Counted from the stretch's first letter, positions 39,448 through 50,035 are shown. The stretch is DNA of 64,000 nucleotides from Leifsonia xyli subsp. cynodontis DSM 46306 (GCF_000470775.1 NC_022438.1:682001-746000); one strand, 5' to 3'. The notes: a model not told the origin generated them from the letters alone. Program-made: numbers and translations.

Positions 39448-41543
39448 ATGCGTACCTGGTTCCGTCCGGACATCGAGGGCCTCCGCGCTCTCGCTGTCCT
39501 GCTCGTCGTCGCAAATCATGCGTGGGGATTCCCCACCGGCGGATACGTCGGTGTGGACATCTTCTTCGTGATCTCCGCGGCTACCTGATCACACGCGCCC
39601 TCCTGCGCGAAAAGGAGGAAAAGGGCGCGATCTCGCTCGGTCGTTTCTACACCCGGAGATTCGCCCGGCTCGCACCGGCCGCGATCGCGACGATCGCCGT
39701 CACCGTGGCGATGTCCAACCTTCTGTTCTTCGGGGCGACGAACGCCTCCTGGAACCAGCAGGCGCTCTCATCGCTGCTGTGGGTCCAGAACTGGAACCTG
39801 GTGCATTCGGGAACGGTCTATCTCGACGCCAATGCGTCTGTCTCACCGTTCCAGCACTTCTGGTCGCTGTCGGTCGAGGAGCAGTTCTACGCCTTCTGGC
39901 CGTGGGCGCTCATTCTCGCCTGGCTCGCTGTGGCCGCCGTGGCGAAGCGTCGCGCTCCCCGCCTGCGCGGCACGGTGCTGGTGGTCGGCATCCTCGGCTT
40001 CGTCGGCTCGCTCGCCTTCTCGATCTGGCTGACCGACTCGCGTCCCGCTTCGGCCTATTTCGCGACCCCGACCCGCATCTGGGAGTTCGCGGCCGGTGTG
40101 ATCCTCGCTGCCAGATTCGCCGGTGTCTCCCGCCGCGCACCGGCGACGGCCCTCCGAGCGGCCGGACTGGTGGCGATTCTGGTCTCCGCCGTGCTCTTCG
40201 ACACGACCACGCCTTTCCCCGGCGCCGCCGCGCTCCTCCCTGTCCTCGGCACGGCCGCGGTGATCGTGGCCGCCGAGCGCGCCACCACGGATCGGGACTA
40301 CGGACGGGCTCTTACGCTGGCCCCCATCCGCTACATCGGCCGCATCTCCTATTCGCTCTACTTGTGGCACGCCCCGGTCATCATCTTCGCTGCCGCGCTT
40401 GTTCCCGGGCGAAGGCTTTCTCCACGGTCTGCTCTGCGTGGCGGTGTCGGTGGCCATCGCCGCCCTGTCCTACCACGTCATCGAGCAGCCGGCGCGGCAG
40501 GCCGCCGTCTGGAAGCGCCTCGGGGCGTGGCTGTCGAAGCGCGGCAACGTGGCCCGCGTGGGCGGATTCGCCGTGACGGCTCTGCTGGTGGCCGTCCTGT
40601 CCGTCGGACAGCTCCGCGGGGTCGAACTGCTCCCGAAGCCCGCTCCGGCGACCACCGCCCCGGCAGCCTGGTCGTCCCCCGAGGAACTCGCGGCGGCGCT
40701 GGCCGAGTCCTCGGCCGGCGACTCCTGGAAGCCGTTCTCGGCCGAGCTCTCCGGACCGCTCCAGCCCGTCGATTTCCAAGGGTGTCTGCGCGACGCGGTG
40801 GCTCCGGGCGACCACTCGCGTCTCCGGGAGCCCTGCGTCCTGTCGGGCGACGGAGGACGCCGGACGGCCTACGTCGTCGGCGACTCGATCGCGCTGAGCT
40901 GGGTTCCCGCTCTCCGGTCGGCCCTCGGCTCTGGCTGGGACGTGGCCGAACTCGGCCTGCAGGGGTGCCCGGCCGCATCGACGCGGGTCGGCGAAGTGCG
41001 CGACCGCGCGACTTTCACCGACGACTGCGAGAGGATATGCGCGAGTCCGATCTGGCCGCCGTCGCCGCGGCGAAACCCGATCTGATCGTCTTCGCGAGCG
41101 CTCTCGGACCCTACAAAACGCTGGAGAGCGGCAAGACCCGAGCGCCGGCCCAAGCCGAGTGGACGAGCGCGACCCTGCGGAGCATGGAAGCCGTGCGTTC
41201 GGTGGGAGCGCCGGTCGTGGTGATCGGCAATCCCCCCGAAGGGCGGCGGGTGACCGACTGCTCCCTCCGGATCTTCGGGCCCGACCGATGCGTGTCCACG
41301 ATCGACGCTGTCGACCGGGAGGAACGAGCCGCCGAGGTGGAGGCCGTCCGGCAAGCCACGGCCCAGGGTCTGCCTGCGGTTTACCTCGATCCGGAGCCGT
41401 GGTTCTGCACCAGCGACGGCAGCTGCCCGATCGGGGTCGGCGATGTGATCGTCCGGCTCGACTCCAGCCACCTCACGCAGAGCTCCTCCGAGTCCCTGGG
41501 CGGTGTGCTGCGCTCGGCCCTGGTGGCGGCTCGGGTGGTGTGA
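39448..41543 (+). pseudogene. Membrane O-acyltransferase with SGNH domain (OafA/YrhL type), three frameshifts
   Basis: The N-terminal acyltransferase-3 domain starts [20 protein letters not shown] with HAW and continues [32 protein letters not shown] and ISYSLYLWHAPVII, with about ten spans. The C-terminal SGNH hydrolase-like domain has the Ser in AYVVGDSIALSW and the Asp/His pair in DSSHLTQSSS. The frame breaks near 39578 (one G missing in ATCTCCGCGG), near 40407 and near 41035. Intact it would be about 690 residues and O-acetylate a cell-surface glycan. All catalytic motifs remain, so decay is recent. Confidence 0.88.
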
Positions 41544-41549
41544 GCGCGC

Positions 41550-41581
41550 CTCCGGCCGCGGACCCGGGGGCGCAGCCGGAG
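41550..41581. terminator. Hairpin between the acyltransferase remnant and mutY
   Basis: CTCCGGC (41550-41556) pairs with GCCGGAG (41575-41581) between convergent genes. The stem is only 7 bp with a GC-rich loop, so support is modest. Confidence 0.35.
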
Positions 41582-41583
41582 AG

Positions 41584-42453
41584 TCAGGGGAGCGTGTAGC
41601 CGCCCTCGGCCGCGACCGCCAGGCCGTCGGAGAGGAGGCCGGCCAGTGCGCGGTCTCGCTGTACGGCATCCGGCCATACCGACTCCAACTCTGCCGCGGT
41701 GACCGGGAGGTGCGCGGCGCGCAGCTCGGCCAGGATGCGGCCGCGCACCTGGCGGTCGCTGCCCTCGTACTTCTTCTGGACGGCCTTTCGCGGACCGGCG
41801 TAGGGCGGGAAACCGCCGGCGCGCCAGGCGCAGGCCGCAGCGAGCGGGCAGGCGTCGCAGCGCGGGGCGCGGGGGACGCAGACCAGGGCGCCGAGCTCCA
41901 TCATCCCCGCGTTGAACGCGGCGGCGGCCGGGCGATCGCGGGGGAGGAGCGCCTCCATGGCGGCGAGGTCGCGCTTGGCGCTGGGCGGTCCGGGCTCGCC
42001 CTGGCCCTCGACCGCGCGGGCGATGACCCGGCGGATGTTGGTGTCGACCACGGGGTGCCGGTTGCCGTAGGCGAAGACAGCGACGGCCCGCGCGGTGTAG
42101 TCGCCGACGCCCGGGAGGGCCAGGAGCGCGTCCACATCGTCGGGGACCACTCCGCCGTGCTGTTCCGTGATCGCGACGGCCGCGGAGTGCAGCCACAGCG
42201 CGCGCCGCGGATAGCCGAGCGAGCGCCAGGCCCGCACAGCCTCGCCCGGGGGCACGGCGGCGAGGTCGGCGGGAGCCGGCCAGCGCGCCAGCCACTCCTC
42301 CAGGCGGGGGATCACCCGGGAGACGGGCGTCTGCTGCAGCATGAACTCGCTCACCAGCGTTCCCCAGGCGGTGAAGCCGTCGCGGCGCCAGGGCAGGTCG
42401 CGCCGGTTGGCGTGGTACCAGTCCACGACGGCGCTCGCGAAAGGTTCACGCAT
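41584..42453 (-). CDS. mutY: A/G-specific adenine glycosylase
   Basis: 289 residues from the ATG at 42453. It removes adenine mispaired with 8-oxoguanine. Catalytic Glu36 is in SEFMLQQT, the helix-hairpin-helix is LPGVGDYTARAVAVFAYG, and catalytic Asp137 is in VVDTNIRRV. The 4Fe-4S cluster ligands are C192, C199, C202 and C208 (C-x6-C-x2-C-x5-C). It lacks the C-terminal NUDIX-like 8-oxoG recognition domain of E. coli MutY, as do other short actinobacterial homologues. Single-gene unit with a leaderless-type promoter. Confidence 0.93.
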   Translation of the reverse strand: MREPFASAVVDWYHANRRDLPWRRDGFTAWGTLVSEFMLQQTPVSRVIPRLEEWLARWPAPADLAAVPPGEAVRAWRSLGYPRRALWLHSAAVAITEQHGGVVPDDVDALLALPGVGDYTARAVAVFAYGNRHPVVDTNIRRVIARAVEGQGEPGPPSAKRDLAAMEALLPRDRPAAAAFNAGMMELGALVCVPRAPRCDACPLAAACAWRAGGFPPYAGPRKAVQKKYEGSDRQVRGRILAELRAAHLPVTAAELESVWPDAVQRDRALAGLLSDGLAVAAEGGYTLP

Positions 42454-42461
42454 ATCTGCCG

Positions 42462-42467
42462 AGGCTA
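42462..42467 (-). promoter_or_regulatory. -10 hexamer TAGCCT of mutY
   Basis: On the minus strand TAGCCT is followed by 8 nt and the mutY ATG, with no ribosome binding site. Confidence 0.4.
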
Positions 42468-42509
42468 GCCGGTCGGGGCTCGTTCCCGGAGGCCGACGCC
42501 GAAGGGCGC

Positions 42510-43568
42510 TCATGCTGCGCGATCTCCGTTCGCGGGCGCTCGCGGTGCGGCCGGCGGCCTCCCCGCTCTCAGGAGCGGCCGCATCCGCTCCGCGACGGTC
42601 TCGGGCGGCAGGAACGCCCCCGAGCGCTCCACCTCGTGGACGAGCGCGGTCAGCGCGGCGTTGACCGGCGCCTCGCCGCCGGCCTCCCGCGCCTCCGCGA
42701 CGACGGCTCCGTTCAGGTAGTCGATTTCGCTGGGCTGCCCCCGGCGGATGCTCTGCAGGGTGGAGCCCGGGTTCGGCGTCGCCCCCATCCGCCGCCGCAT
42801 CAGCAGCGGCACGGCCTGAGCCGCCCAGCGCGGCGCGCGTGCGACGAAGCGCAGGAGGCCGTCGGTCAGGCCCTGGACGCTGCCGTAGCGGATGCCGCGC
42901 GCGTACCCGACCCGCACCGCCTCTTGCAGGCTCGCGGTCATCAGCCGTCGCAGCCGCCGGTCGCCGAGCGTCTCCTGGGCGCTCAAGCCGGTGATCGCGG
43001 GCAGGGCGTTCACCTGGTTGACGATGAGCTTGGTCCACTGGCAGCCCGCGAAGTCGTCGACAGCGACGCTCGGCAGGGCGGCGTCGAGGATGCGCGCGGC
43101 GGCGACCGCGGCCTCGGGCGCGGGGCCCTCGCCCGCGCCGAGATAGGTGTTCGCCGTCGTCGTGACGACGATGCGGCCGGGGGAGAGGAAGCTCGCCGCG
43201 AACAGCGCGAGGGCGCCGACGCACTCGGAGCCGCGCAACAGCCCGGTCGCGAGGCGGAGGCCGGCGAGGCCGTTCTGCACGACGACCACGGGGATGCCGT
43301 CGAGGAGGGAGGCGTTGTCGCGGAGGGCGGACGCGGCATCCTGGGCCTTCGTGCAGAGGAACGCCAGCTCGGGCCGGGTCTGTAGTGTCTCGGCTGCGGC
43401 GACCCGTGCGGTGTGCGCGCCCCAGCCGCCGTCGAGGCGGAGCCCCCCGGCGCGGATCGCTGCGAGGTGCTCGCCGCGGGCGGTCACCTCGACCAGGTGG
43501 CCGACGCGGTCGAGGAGGGCCGCGATGGTCCCGCCGATGGCTCCCGCTCCGATCACGCCGATACGCAC
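42510..43568 (-). CDS. panE: 2-dehydropantoate 2-reductase (ketopantoate reductase family)
   Basis: 352 residues from a GTG at 43568. The N-terminal Rossmann fold starts MRIGVIGAGAIGGTIAALL and binds NADP(H). The family residues follow: VVVVQNGLAG, the Lys in WTKLIVNQVNALPA and the Glu in PSEIDYLNGAVV. PanE makes pantoate for coenzyme A. The family also holds ApbA-like reductases of other 2-keto acids, so the exact substrate is inferred. A C-terminal tail (PPAAPRAPANGDRAA) is disordered. Confidence 0.85.
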   Translation of the reverse strand: MRIGVIGAGAIGGTIAALLDRVGHLVEVTARGEHLAAIRAGGLRLDGGWGAHTARVAAAETLQTRPELAFLCTKAQDAASALRDNASLLDGIPVVVVQNGLAGLRLATGLLRGSECVGALALFAASFLSPGRIVVTTTANTYLGAGEGPAPEAAVAAARILDAALPSVAVDDFAGCQWTKLIVNQVNALPAITGLSAQETLGDRRLRRLMTASLQEAVRVGYARGIRYGSVQGLTDGLLRFVARAPRWAAQAVPLLMRRRMGATPNPGSTLQSIRRGQPSEIDYLNGAVVAEAREAGGEAPVNAALTALVHEVERSGAFLPPETVAERMRPLLRAGRPPAAPRAPANGDRAA

Positions 43569-43574
43569 CCGACA

Positions 43575-43580
43575 AGCTTA
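43575..43580 (-). promoter_or_regulatory. -10 hexamer TAAGCT of panE
   Basis: On the minus strand TAAGCT is followed by 6 nt and the GTG start; there is no ribosome binding site. Confidence 0.35.
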
Positions 43581-43651
43581 GGCGTGTCTCCTCCGGGTGC
43601 GGTGGGGGTGGGCCGGCGGGGGTGGGATGCGAGGAGGACAGCGGGAGGCGG

Positions 43652-44495
43652 TCAGCGCTCCAGATCCCTCAGGAGCAGGGAGACGACCTCCCAGGGCTCG
43701 ATGGAGGTCCCGATGGGGAGCGGGTCCGCCGACCCGTATCGGCACAGGGCGAGGAAGGACCGGGGCAGCACCGCCTCGCCGCCGCCGTGCCCGCCCTCGT
43801 CGAGGTGGCCGTGGTCGGTCGTCAGGGCGACGAGCCATTCTTCCTCCGCCCCGGTGCGGGCGACCCGGGCCTCGATCTCGGCGAGGAGGCGCCCGAGGTG
43901 CGCGTCGACGCGGCCGATGGCCGCCGCGTACTCGCGGAGAGCTGCCGCCGTACAGGTGTCCGGCCTCGTCGACCTCTCCGAGGGAGACGAACGAGACATC
44001 CGGTCCCGCTTCCCGCAGCGCGAGCCGCGCGCAGGCGGCGATCTCGCCGTCGGCCCAGCGGTAGCCGTAGGTCTCGCCGTCTCGCACGACGACCCGGTGC
44101 TGCCCGGTCCGCGCCTGATCCGGGCGGCTCGCGATGATCGGTCCGGGGCCGGCGGGGTCCACGATCGGCGGCCAGCTCGACGCCGCGAAGGTGCGACGGA
44201 ACGTATCGGCGATGTACGCGCGGCTGAGGAGGTCGAGGTGGCGCTCGAGCGTGTGACCGCGAAACGAGTTGTCGAAGACCGAGTGCTCCGCGTGCGCAGC
44301 GCCGGTCAGGAGCGATGACCAGCCGGGACCGGAGATCGTGGGGACCTCCATCGTCATGGTCAGCATCGTTCCCGCGCTCGCGCATGCCGACAGGATGGGA
44401 GCGAGCGGCGGGGCCGAACCAGCCGGGGATCGGCGCAGCGCGTCGTCGACGCGCAGACCGTCGATCCCGATCAGGAGGAGTTTGCGGCGGATCAT
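43652..44495 (-). pseudogene. Alkaline phosphatase-superfamily phosphodiesterase/phosphonoacetate hydrolase-like, frameshifted
   Basis: The start KLLLIGIDGLRVDDALRRS and the block MTMEVPTISGPGWSSLLTG supply the metal Asp and nucleophile Thr/Ser of type I phosphodiesterases. SFVSLGEVDEAGHLYGGSS and, after a frameshift near 43950, ALTTDHGHLDEGGHG supply the remaining metal ligands. One base change separates the two parts. The ATG overlaps the stop of the phosphonatase-like gene by 4 bp, which makes it part of the phosphonate operon. Phosphonoacetate hydrolase (PhnA) belongs to this superfamily and fits the context, but other phosphodiesterases cannot be excluded. Confidence 0.72.
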
Positions 44496-44646
44496 CGCGG
44501 CAGCTCCCCGGCCGCGGCGAGCAACTCGGGCAGCGCCGCCACACTGGCGAGCAGGTGGGTGTGCGCGTACCGGCCCAGCTCCTCCGCGCTGCTCGCGCCG
44601 CTGAGGACCCCCATGACGAGCCGCGCTCCGGAGGCGATGCCCGCAC

Positions 44647-45550
44647 TAAGAGGTGGTTTCAGTAGTCGGCGTGGCGGTGGTTGTTGTGGCTGGTTAGCGG
44701 GGATGCTGGTCGAGTGTCGACGCTTGCTGAGGATCGGTTCATTACGGATATGTTGTGGGAGCGGCTGGAGCCGTTGATTCCGCCTCGGCCGCCTGTGGTC
44801 AATGGGCGGGCTGGGCAGCCTCGGGTTCCTGACCGGAAGGTGTTCGCTGGGATCGTGTTCGTGCTGCTGACGGGGATCCCGTGGAGAAGCTCCCGCCCGA
44901 GTTGGGGTATGGGTCCGGGGTCACTTGTTGGCGGCGTCTGCGTGAATGGTCCGAAGCGGGCGCGTGGGATGCACTGCGGAAGATCATGCTCGACGAACTC
45001 GGCCAGGCTGGCATGATCGACTGGTCAAGAACCTGCCTGGACTCCGTAAGTGTCCGGGCGAAAAGGGGGCGATCTCACTGGACCTAACCCCACGGATCGT
45101 GGGAAACGGGGCACCAAGTACCATGTCCTGACCGACCGCAACGGACTCCCGCTGCATGTGGAGATCTCCGGCGCCAACCGACACGACTCCATGCTCGTGG
45201 AACCTGTGTTAGACAACATCACCGCGATCAAGGGCGTCGGCCGCGGTCGGCCCAGACGCCGCCCGGTTATCTTCCACGCCGATAAGGCTTACGACAACCG
45301 CCGCGTCCGCTGTTACCTGCGTTGTCGTGGGATCAAGGCACGCATCGCACGAATCGGAGTCGACTCCAAACAGTGACTGGGTAAACACTGTTGGGTAGTC
45401 GAACGCACCATGGCCTGGATCCTCGCCTTCCGGAAACTCGCCACTCGCTACGACCGCACCGCCTCAACGATCACGGCGCTCGTCGCTCTAGCAATCGCGA
45501 TCACCAGCGCCCGCAAACTCACCAAAAACGACTACTGAAACCACCTCTAA
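44647..45550 (+). mobile_element. IS5-family insertion sequence, copy 3, inserted in the phosphonatase-like gene
   Basis: 904 bp including one TAA at each end (44647-44649 and 45548-45550), a 3-bp target duplication proven by the restored reading frame of the interrupted gene. The inverted ends are GAGGTGGTTTCAGTAGTCG and its inverse. The G tract (45065-45069) has five Gs. It shares with copy 1 the missing A near 44884, so these two copies descend from a common frameshifted parent. Confidence 0.93.
44681..45538 (+). pseudogene. IS5-family transposase, copy 3 (frameshifts plus in-frame stop)
   Basis: It has the same domain order as the other copies. It changes frame near 44884 (missing A) and at the five-G tract 45065-45069, then meets the shared TGA at 45374-45376 before the catalytic Glu segment. 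The DD region downstream of the tract (KGGDLTGPNPTDRGKRGTKY) is in the original frame again because the two changes sum to three bases. Confidence 0.85.
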
Positions 45551-46078
45551 GGTCATTGGGGGTGTCGCCGGCCACGAGCACCTCCTGCACGGAGCGCGTC
45601 GCTGTCGACTCCATGGTCCGGAACACCAGATAGGGCGCGGGGCGGGACGCGGAGACATCCTCCGAGGTCGCGAGGGCGTCCACGTCCGCGCCCACTGCCC
45701 ACCCGACCCTCGCGAGCAGCCGCTCGGCCACGGCCCGCTCGTACCCCGTTTGCAGTCCGACCTTCACTCCGGACGCGCGCAGCGAGGCGACGGCCTCGCG
45801 CACACCGGGGAAGAGGCGCGGCGTGGCGGCGGCGTAGGCGGCGTCCAGACGCTCGGCGAAGGCGGTGTGGACCGCCTCCGTCCTCGCCGGGTCCGCCCCG
45901 AGGGCCGTCAGGAGCCCCTCGATCGCCTCCCGTTTGTCGGTGCCGGTCCAGTCGTCGAGCGCCTCGGCGGGGACGGGCGCCCCCACGGCCTCGGCGACGC
46001 TCTGCCGGAGCACATCGTAGACGATGCCGCCCTCGTCGATCGTGGTGCCGGCCAGGTCGAGGGAGACGAGAGAGATGG

Positions 46079-46843
46079 TCATGCTGTGCCTTCCGAGGTC
46101 ATGCTGCGCGCCACCAGGGGCCGGGGCAGGGAACGCGAGCGGGAGTTGTGGATGATCAGCGCCGCTCGATCGGGCCGATAGCGATCGTCGGAGACTTCGA
46201 GGATGTCTCCGTCGTCCGAGGTCGTGACACGGCGCACCCGCAGCAGGGGAGCGGCCAGCGCGACGCCCAGCTCTGCGGCGTCGAGCTCGTCGGCCGCGAC
46301 GGCGTCGATGGTGTGCTCGCCGCGGTCGAGCGGCGCGCCCCTCGCGAGCAGTGCGTCGAAGAGCGATCCGGCATCCGGGTCGAACTCGAACAGCAGCCGC
46401 CCGACCCGCTCGGCGAACGCGGTCCGTTCGATCATCACCGGCTCTCCATCGATCGAGCGCACACGCACCAGTTCGACGGCCTGCTCGCCGTCGGCGAGGG
46501 CGAGGGCGAGGGCGATCCGGGCCCGGGGCTGGCGCAGGGCGATCTCGATCGTGCGCTGGCCCGGGGTGCGGCCGAGGTCCCGGACCCAGGACGAGAACGA
46601 GAAGAAGTCGTCGATCGCGTGCGCGAGGGGAGCACGGGCGACGATCGGCACGCGCCCCTGGCTGGTCTCGATGAGCCCCTCGGTGCTCAGCGCTGTCAGG
46701 GCTTGCCGCACCGGGCCGCGAGACGCGCCGAACTGCGCGCACAGCTCTGCTTCGCTGGGCAGCGACGCACCGGCGGGGAGCCCGCCGTTCAGGATGCGCT
46801 CTCGCAGAGCGGTGCGGACGGTCTCATGCAGGGGCACCTTCAT
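46079..46843 (-). CDS. GntR/HutC-family regulator with UTRA domain
   Basis: 254 residues. The winged helix at 10-70 reads LRERILNGGLPAGASLPSEA then SRGPVRQALTALSTEGL. The UTRA ligand domain (about 90-240) has RVRSIDGEPVMIERTAF and ILEVSDDRYRPDRAAL. Its stop overlaps the start of the phosphonatase-like gene (ATGA). HutC-type regulators next to phosphonate genes (PhnF/PhnR types) sense the substrate or phosphate, so it probably controlled both this operon and the divergent ABC transporter. It is the only intact gene of the locus apart from one permease, which leaves it with nothing useful to regulate here. Confidence 0.85.
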   Translation of the reverse strand: MKVPLHETVRTALRERILNGGLPAGASLPSEAELCAQFGASRGPVRQALTALSTEGLIETSQGRVPIVARAPLAHAIDDFFSFSSWVRDLGRTPGQRTIEIALRQPRARIALALALADGEQAVELVRVRSIDGEPVMIERTAFAERVGRLLFEFDPDAGSLFDALLARGAPLDRGEHTIDAVAADELDAAELGVALAAPLLRVRRVTTSDDGDILEVSDDRYRPDRAALIIHNSRSRSLPRPLVARSMTSEGTA

Positions 46844-46849
46844 ATCTTG

Positions 46850-46855
46850 ACAATA
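46850..46855 (-). promoter_or_regulatory. -10 hexamer TATTGT of the GntR gene
   Basis: On the minus strand TATTGT is followed by 6 nt and the ATG; there is no ribosome binding site. Confidence 0.35.
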
Positions 46856-47118
46856 CAGGTGGATCGTGTGACGGCGATTTCGGAGCTGTTCTTCCGCCGT
46901 TCACCTCTTGTTACCCCGGTTATTCCTCATCAGGAGTGGGGTGAACATCTCATGACAAGTTGGCTGTTTTGTTCGGAATCTGACATTTTTCGGGGACTGT
47001 GGAAGACAGCCGGGCCGGTCTGTCCGTCACCGTGCCCGACCGCAATGCGCAGGTCCGCCTCTCCCGGCCCCGAACCCCGACGGCCCCTCACCACCGAAAC
47101 TCCGAAAGGAACATCCCC

Positions 47119-48284
47119 ATGGAACAGCACCCGATCGAACGCCGTCCCCGTCGGCGTGCCGTGCGCGTCGCGGCCCTCATCGCGACGACGGCTGCGATCG
47201 CAGCGACGCTCAGCGCCTGCGCGGGCGCCTCGTCGGCCAGCACGAACGGTTCGAGCCTCACGCTCGCTCAGAAGCAGAAGGCGGTCAGCGTCGCCGACTT
47301 CGGCGGTATGGACGCTCTGGTCGCCGCGGCGAAGGCGGAGGGCCACCTCAACGTCATCACCCTGCCGCCGTCCTGGGCCAACTACGGGAAGATCATCGCG
47401 GGCTTCCAGAAGAAGTACCCCGGCATCCAGGTCACCTCCGAGAACCCCAACGGCTCCAGCGCCGACGAGGTCGCCGCGGCGCGGGCGCAGAAGGGACAGA
47501 GCACCGCTCCCGACGTCTTCGACATCGGCACCGCCGTGCTCAGCCAGAACCTCGACCTCGTCGCGCCGTCAAGGTGTCGACATGGTCGGACATCCCCGCC
47601 GAGTTCAAGGACCCCAAAGGCGCGTGGTACTACGATTACACCGGCCTGATGTCGATCGGCTACGACTCGAAGGCCATCACGACGGCTCCGGCCTCGATTG
47701 ACGATCTCCTCGGCGCCGCCTACCACGGCAAGGTCGCGATCAAGGGCAACCCCACCCAGGCCAACGAAGCGGCCAGCGCGGTCTACTGGGCCACGCTGCA
47801 ATCGGGTGGCACCGCGGACGACATCACCCCCGGTGTCGACTTCTTCGCGAAGCTGAAGCAGGCCGGGAACTTCATCTCGGTGCTGCCGACGCAGGCGACC
47901 GTCTCGTCCGGCGAGACTCCTGTGGTCATCCAATGGAGCTACAACAACCTCGCCTGGGGGCCGGCCGGAGGCTCCTCGGGCAACCCGAACTGGAAGACCG
48001 TGGTGCTGCCGGGAAGCGCGCTCGGCAGCTACTACAACCAGGCGATCAACGCGGACGCTCCGAACCCGGCCGCCGCGCGCCTGTGGGAGGAGTATCTGTA
48101 CAGCCCGGAGGTGCAGAACCTGTATCTCGCCTCCGGCGCCTACCCGTCGACGCTGCGGGCGATGATCGCGAACAAAACCGTGGACCAGAACGTCCTGAAG
48201 AGCGTCGGAACGCCGCCGAAGGACTTCGTGCAGCTCACGAGCGACCAGGCCGGCGCAGCGGCGAAGGTCCTCGCCGCGAAGTAG
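47119..48284 (+). pseudogene. ABC transporter substrate-binding lipoprotein (phosphonate/Fe-type), frameshifted
   Basis: The ATG at 47119 has GAAAGGA 8 nt upstream. A lipoprotein signal (RRAVRVAALIATTAAIAATL then SAC) precedes a family 1 binding protein: LVAAAKAEGHLNVITLPPSW and GIQVTSENPNGSSADEVAA. The frame breaks near 47565 (CTCGTCGCGCCGTCAAGGTG) and resumes with STWSDIPAEFKDPKGAWYYD, VAIKGNPTQANEAASAVYWA and WEEYLYSPEVQNLYLASGAY. This resembles the PotD/AEP-binding subgroup. With the adjacent permeases, ATPase and phosphonatase it probably bound 2-aminoethylphosphonate. Confidence 0.85.
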
Positions 48285-48309
48285 GCTTCGGCCGTCGGCT
48301 GATTCGCAC

Positions 48310-49223
48310 ATGACCGCAGCATCCCCCGGATCGCGACGGCCCTGTCCGCCCCCGGCGCCGGGACATCCCGGCGCCGGGGCGCGGGCTGGCTGGGCTTCGC
48401 GCCATTCGCCGTCTACGTTCTGATCTTCCTCGCCGTTCCGACGTTCTACGCTGTCGGGAGCGGCTTCTTCACCGCCGATGGCGAGTTCACCGTCGCGAAC
48501 TTCGCGGCCTACGCCGACCCGGCCATTCTGACCGGTTTCGTCAACTCGTTCTGGGTCTCGGCTGTGGTGGCCGTCCTCGCCGCCGCGATCGGTGCGGTCA
48601 TCTGCTTCGCACTGCTCGGTGTCAAACCCGACGGGACGCTCCGCACTGTCGTCGACTCCGCCAGCAGTGTGCTCGCCCAGTTCGGCGGCATCATGCTCGC
48701 GTTCGCCTTTATCGCCCTCATGGGCGTCCAAGGCGCGATGACGGTCTTCCTCAAGCAGACATTCGGCTTCGACCTCAACGCCCTGTCGTCCCGAGGGCCG
48801 CTGCTCTATCAAGTCGGCGGCCTGGTGTTCCCCTACCTCTACTTCTCCGTCCCGCTCATGGTCCTGACCTTCATGCCGGCCCTCGAAGGGCTCAGACCGC
48901 AGTGGGGCGAGGCCGCCGCGACGCTCGGAGCCTCGCGGCTCACGTACTGGACTCGGATCGCGATGCCGATTCTCGCCCCGGCGTTCTGGGGGTCCACGAT
49001 CCTGGTCTTCGCCAGCGCCTTCTCTTCGTTCGCGACGGCGGCCGCGTTGATCGACCAGGGCGTGATCGTGCCTTTGGCGATCAAACAGCAGCTGACCAGC
49101 GAGACGATCGTGGGCGTGGCGAACACCGCGGGCGTGCTGGCGCTGGGGATGGTCGTCGTGATGGTCGCCGTGATGGGCGTCTCCTCACTCCTCGACCGGC
49201 GAGCGCGGCGGTGGCGGCGATGA
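48310..49223 (+). pseudogene. ABC transporter permease 1, apparent N-terminal frameshift
   Basis: From about 48370 the frame reads GWLGFAPFAVYVLIFLAVPT and continues with six spans and the EAA loop (EAAATLGASRLTYWTRIAMP) to TGA at 49223. That frame has no usable start codon after the preceding stop. The natural ATG at 48310 (MTAASPGSRR) is in a different frame and would end after about 37 codons. A one-base change between 48330 and 48365 explains this. If translation can start internally, a shortened permease is possible. Overlaps the next permease by 4 bp (ATGA). Confidence 0.7.
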
Positions 49224-50035
49224 GCGTGCGCATCGGTGCGGCCCCGGGCCGTGCGACGAGCGCCGCCATCCTGACGGTCGCCGGCGTCGCTTTCCTGCTG
49301 CCGCTGCTGGCGATGCTGCTGTTCACCTTCCGCGTGCCGGGCAGCCCGGCCGATTTCACGCTCGGCCACTATGCGGCGGTGGTCGACCCGCTACAGGAGC
49401 TCACCGACGACCAACTGCTCACCGGCATCGTCAACTCGCTCGCGATCGCGGCCATCACCGTCGGCCTGGTGCTGTTGATCCTGCTTCCGACGATCATCCT
49501 GGTGGAACTGCGCTACCCGGCGGCGCGCCGGGCGATCGAGTTCGTCTGCCTGCTGCCGCTCACCGTGCCGACGGTCGTTCTGGTGGTGGGCTTCGTCCCC
49601 GTCTACCGGGTCGTCGCGGGGGCTTTCGGAAGCGTCGCCTGGACCCTGTCGTTCGCGATCGGGGTCATCGTGCTGCCGTACGCCTACCGTCCGATCCAGA
49701 CGGCCATCGCCGCGCTCGACGTGGTGGTGCTCAGCGAGGCGGCGCGCTCCCTCGGCGCGAACGGGCTTCAGGTCGTGGTGCGCATCCTCCTCCCCACCCT
49801 TCGCCGCGGCATCCTGTCGGCGTGCTTCCTGACGATCGCGGTCGTGCTCGGAGAGTTCACGATCGCTTCCTTCCTCAACCAGACAACCTTCCAGACCGCC
49901 CTCTTCCTGCTCCAGCAGACCGATCCCTACGTCGCCGCGATCTTCGCTCTGTTCGCGCTGGCGCTCGCGTTCGCCCTGCTGCTGGCGATCGGGCGTCTGG
50001 GTTCGTTCCGACCCACCAGGAGAGCAGCACGATGA
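49220..50035 (+). CDS. ABC transporter permease 2 (phosphonate/spermidine-type)
   Basis: 271 residues, intact, with six predicted spans (ILTVAGVAFLLPLLAMLLFT first) and the permease EAA motif EAARSLGANGLQVVVRILLP near residue 175. It would pair with permease 1 in the inner complex of a binding-protein-dependent importer. Start and stop overlap neighbours by 4 bp, showing tight translational coupling. Because the binding protein, the other permease and the ATPase are broken, it is probably not functional in transport. Confidence 0.82.
   Translation: MSVRIGAAPGRATSAAILTVAGVAFLLPLLAMLLFTFRVPGSPADFTLGHYAAVVDPLQELTDDQLLTGIVNSLAIAAITVGLVLLILLPTIILVELRYPAARRAIEFVCLLPLTVPTVVLVVGFVPVYRVVAGAFGSVAWTLSFAIGVIVLPYAYRPIQTAIAALDVVVLSEAARSLGANGLQVVVRILLPTLRRGILSACFLTIAVVLGEFTIASFLNQTTFQTALFLLQQTDPYVAAIFALFALALAFALLLAIGRLGSFRPTRRAAR

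Larger units (their letters stand above)
44492..46082 (-). pseudogene. Phosphonatase-like HAD hydrolase (PhnX-like), interrupted by IS copy 3
   Basis: The N-terminal part (46082 to 45551) reads SLVSLDLAGTTIDEGG, where the HAD motif I is DLAGTT, and runs to LVAGDTPNDL (motif IV). After the IS it resumes at 44646 as SAGIASGARLVMGVLSGASS to TGA at 44492. Removing the IS and one TAA restores one frame of about 228 residues. It belongs to the phosphonatase-like family related to phosphonoacetaldehyde hydrolase, which cleaves the C-P bond. ATG overlaps with the GntR gene upstream and the phosphodiesterase downstream show one operon. Confidence 0.88.
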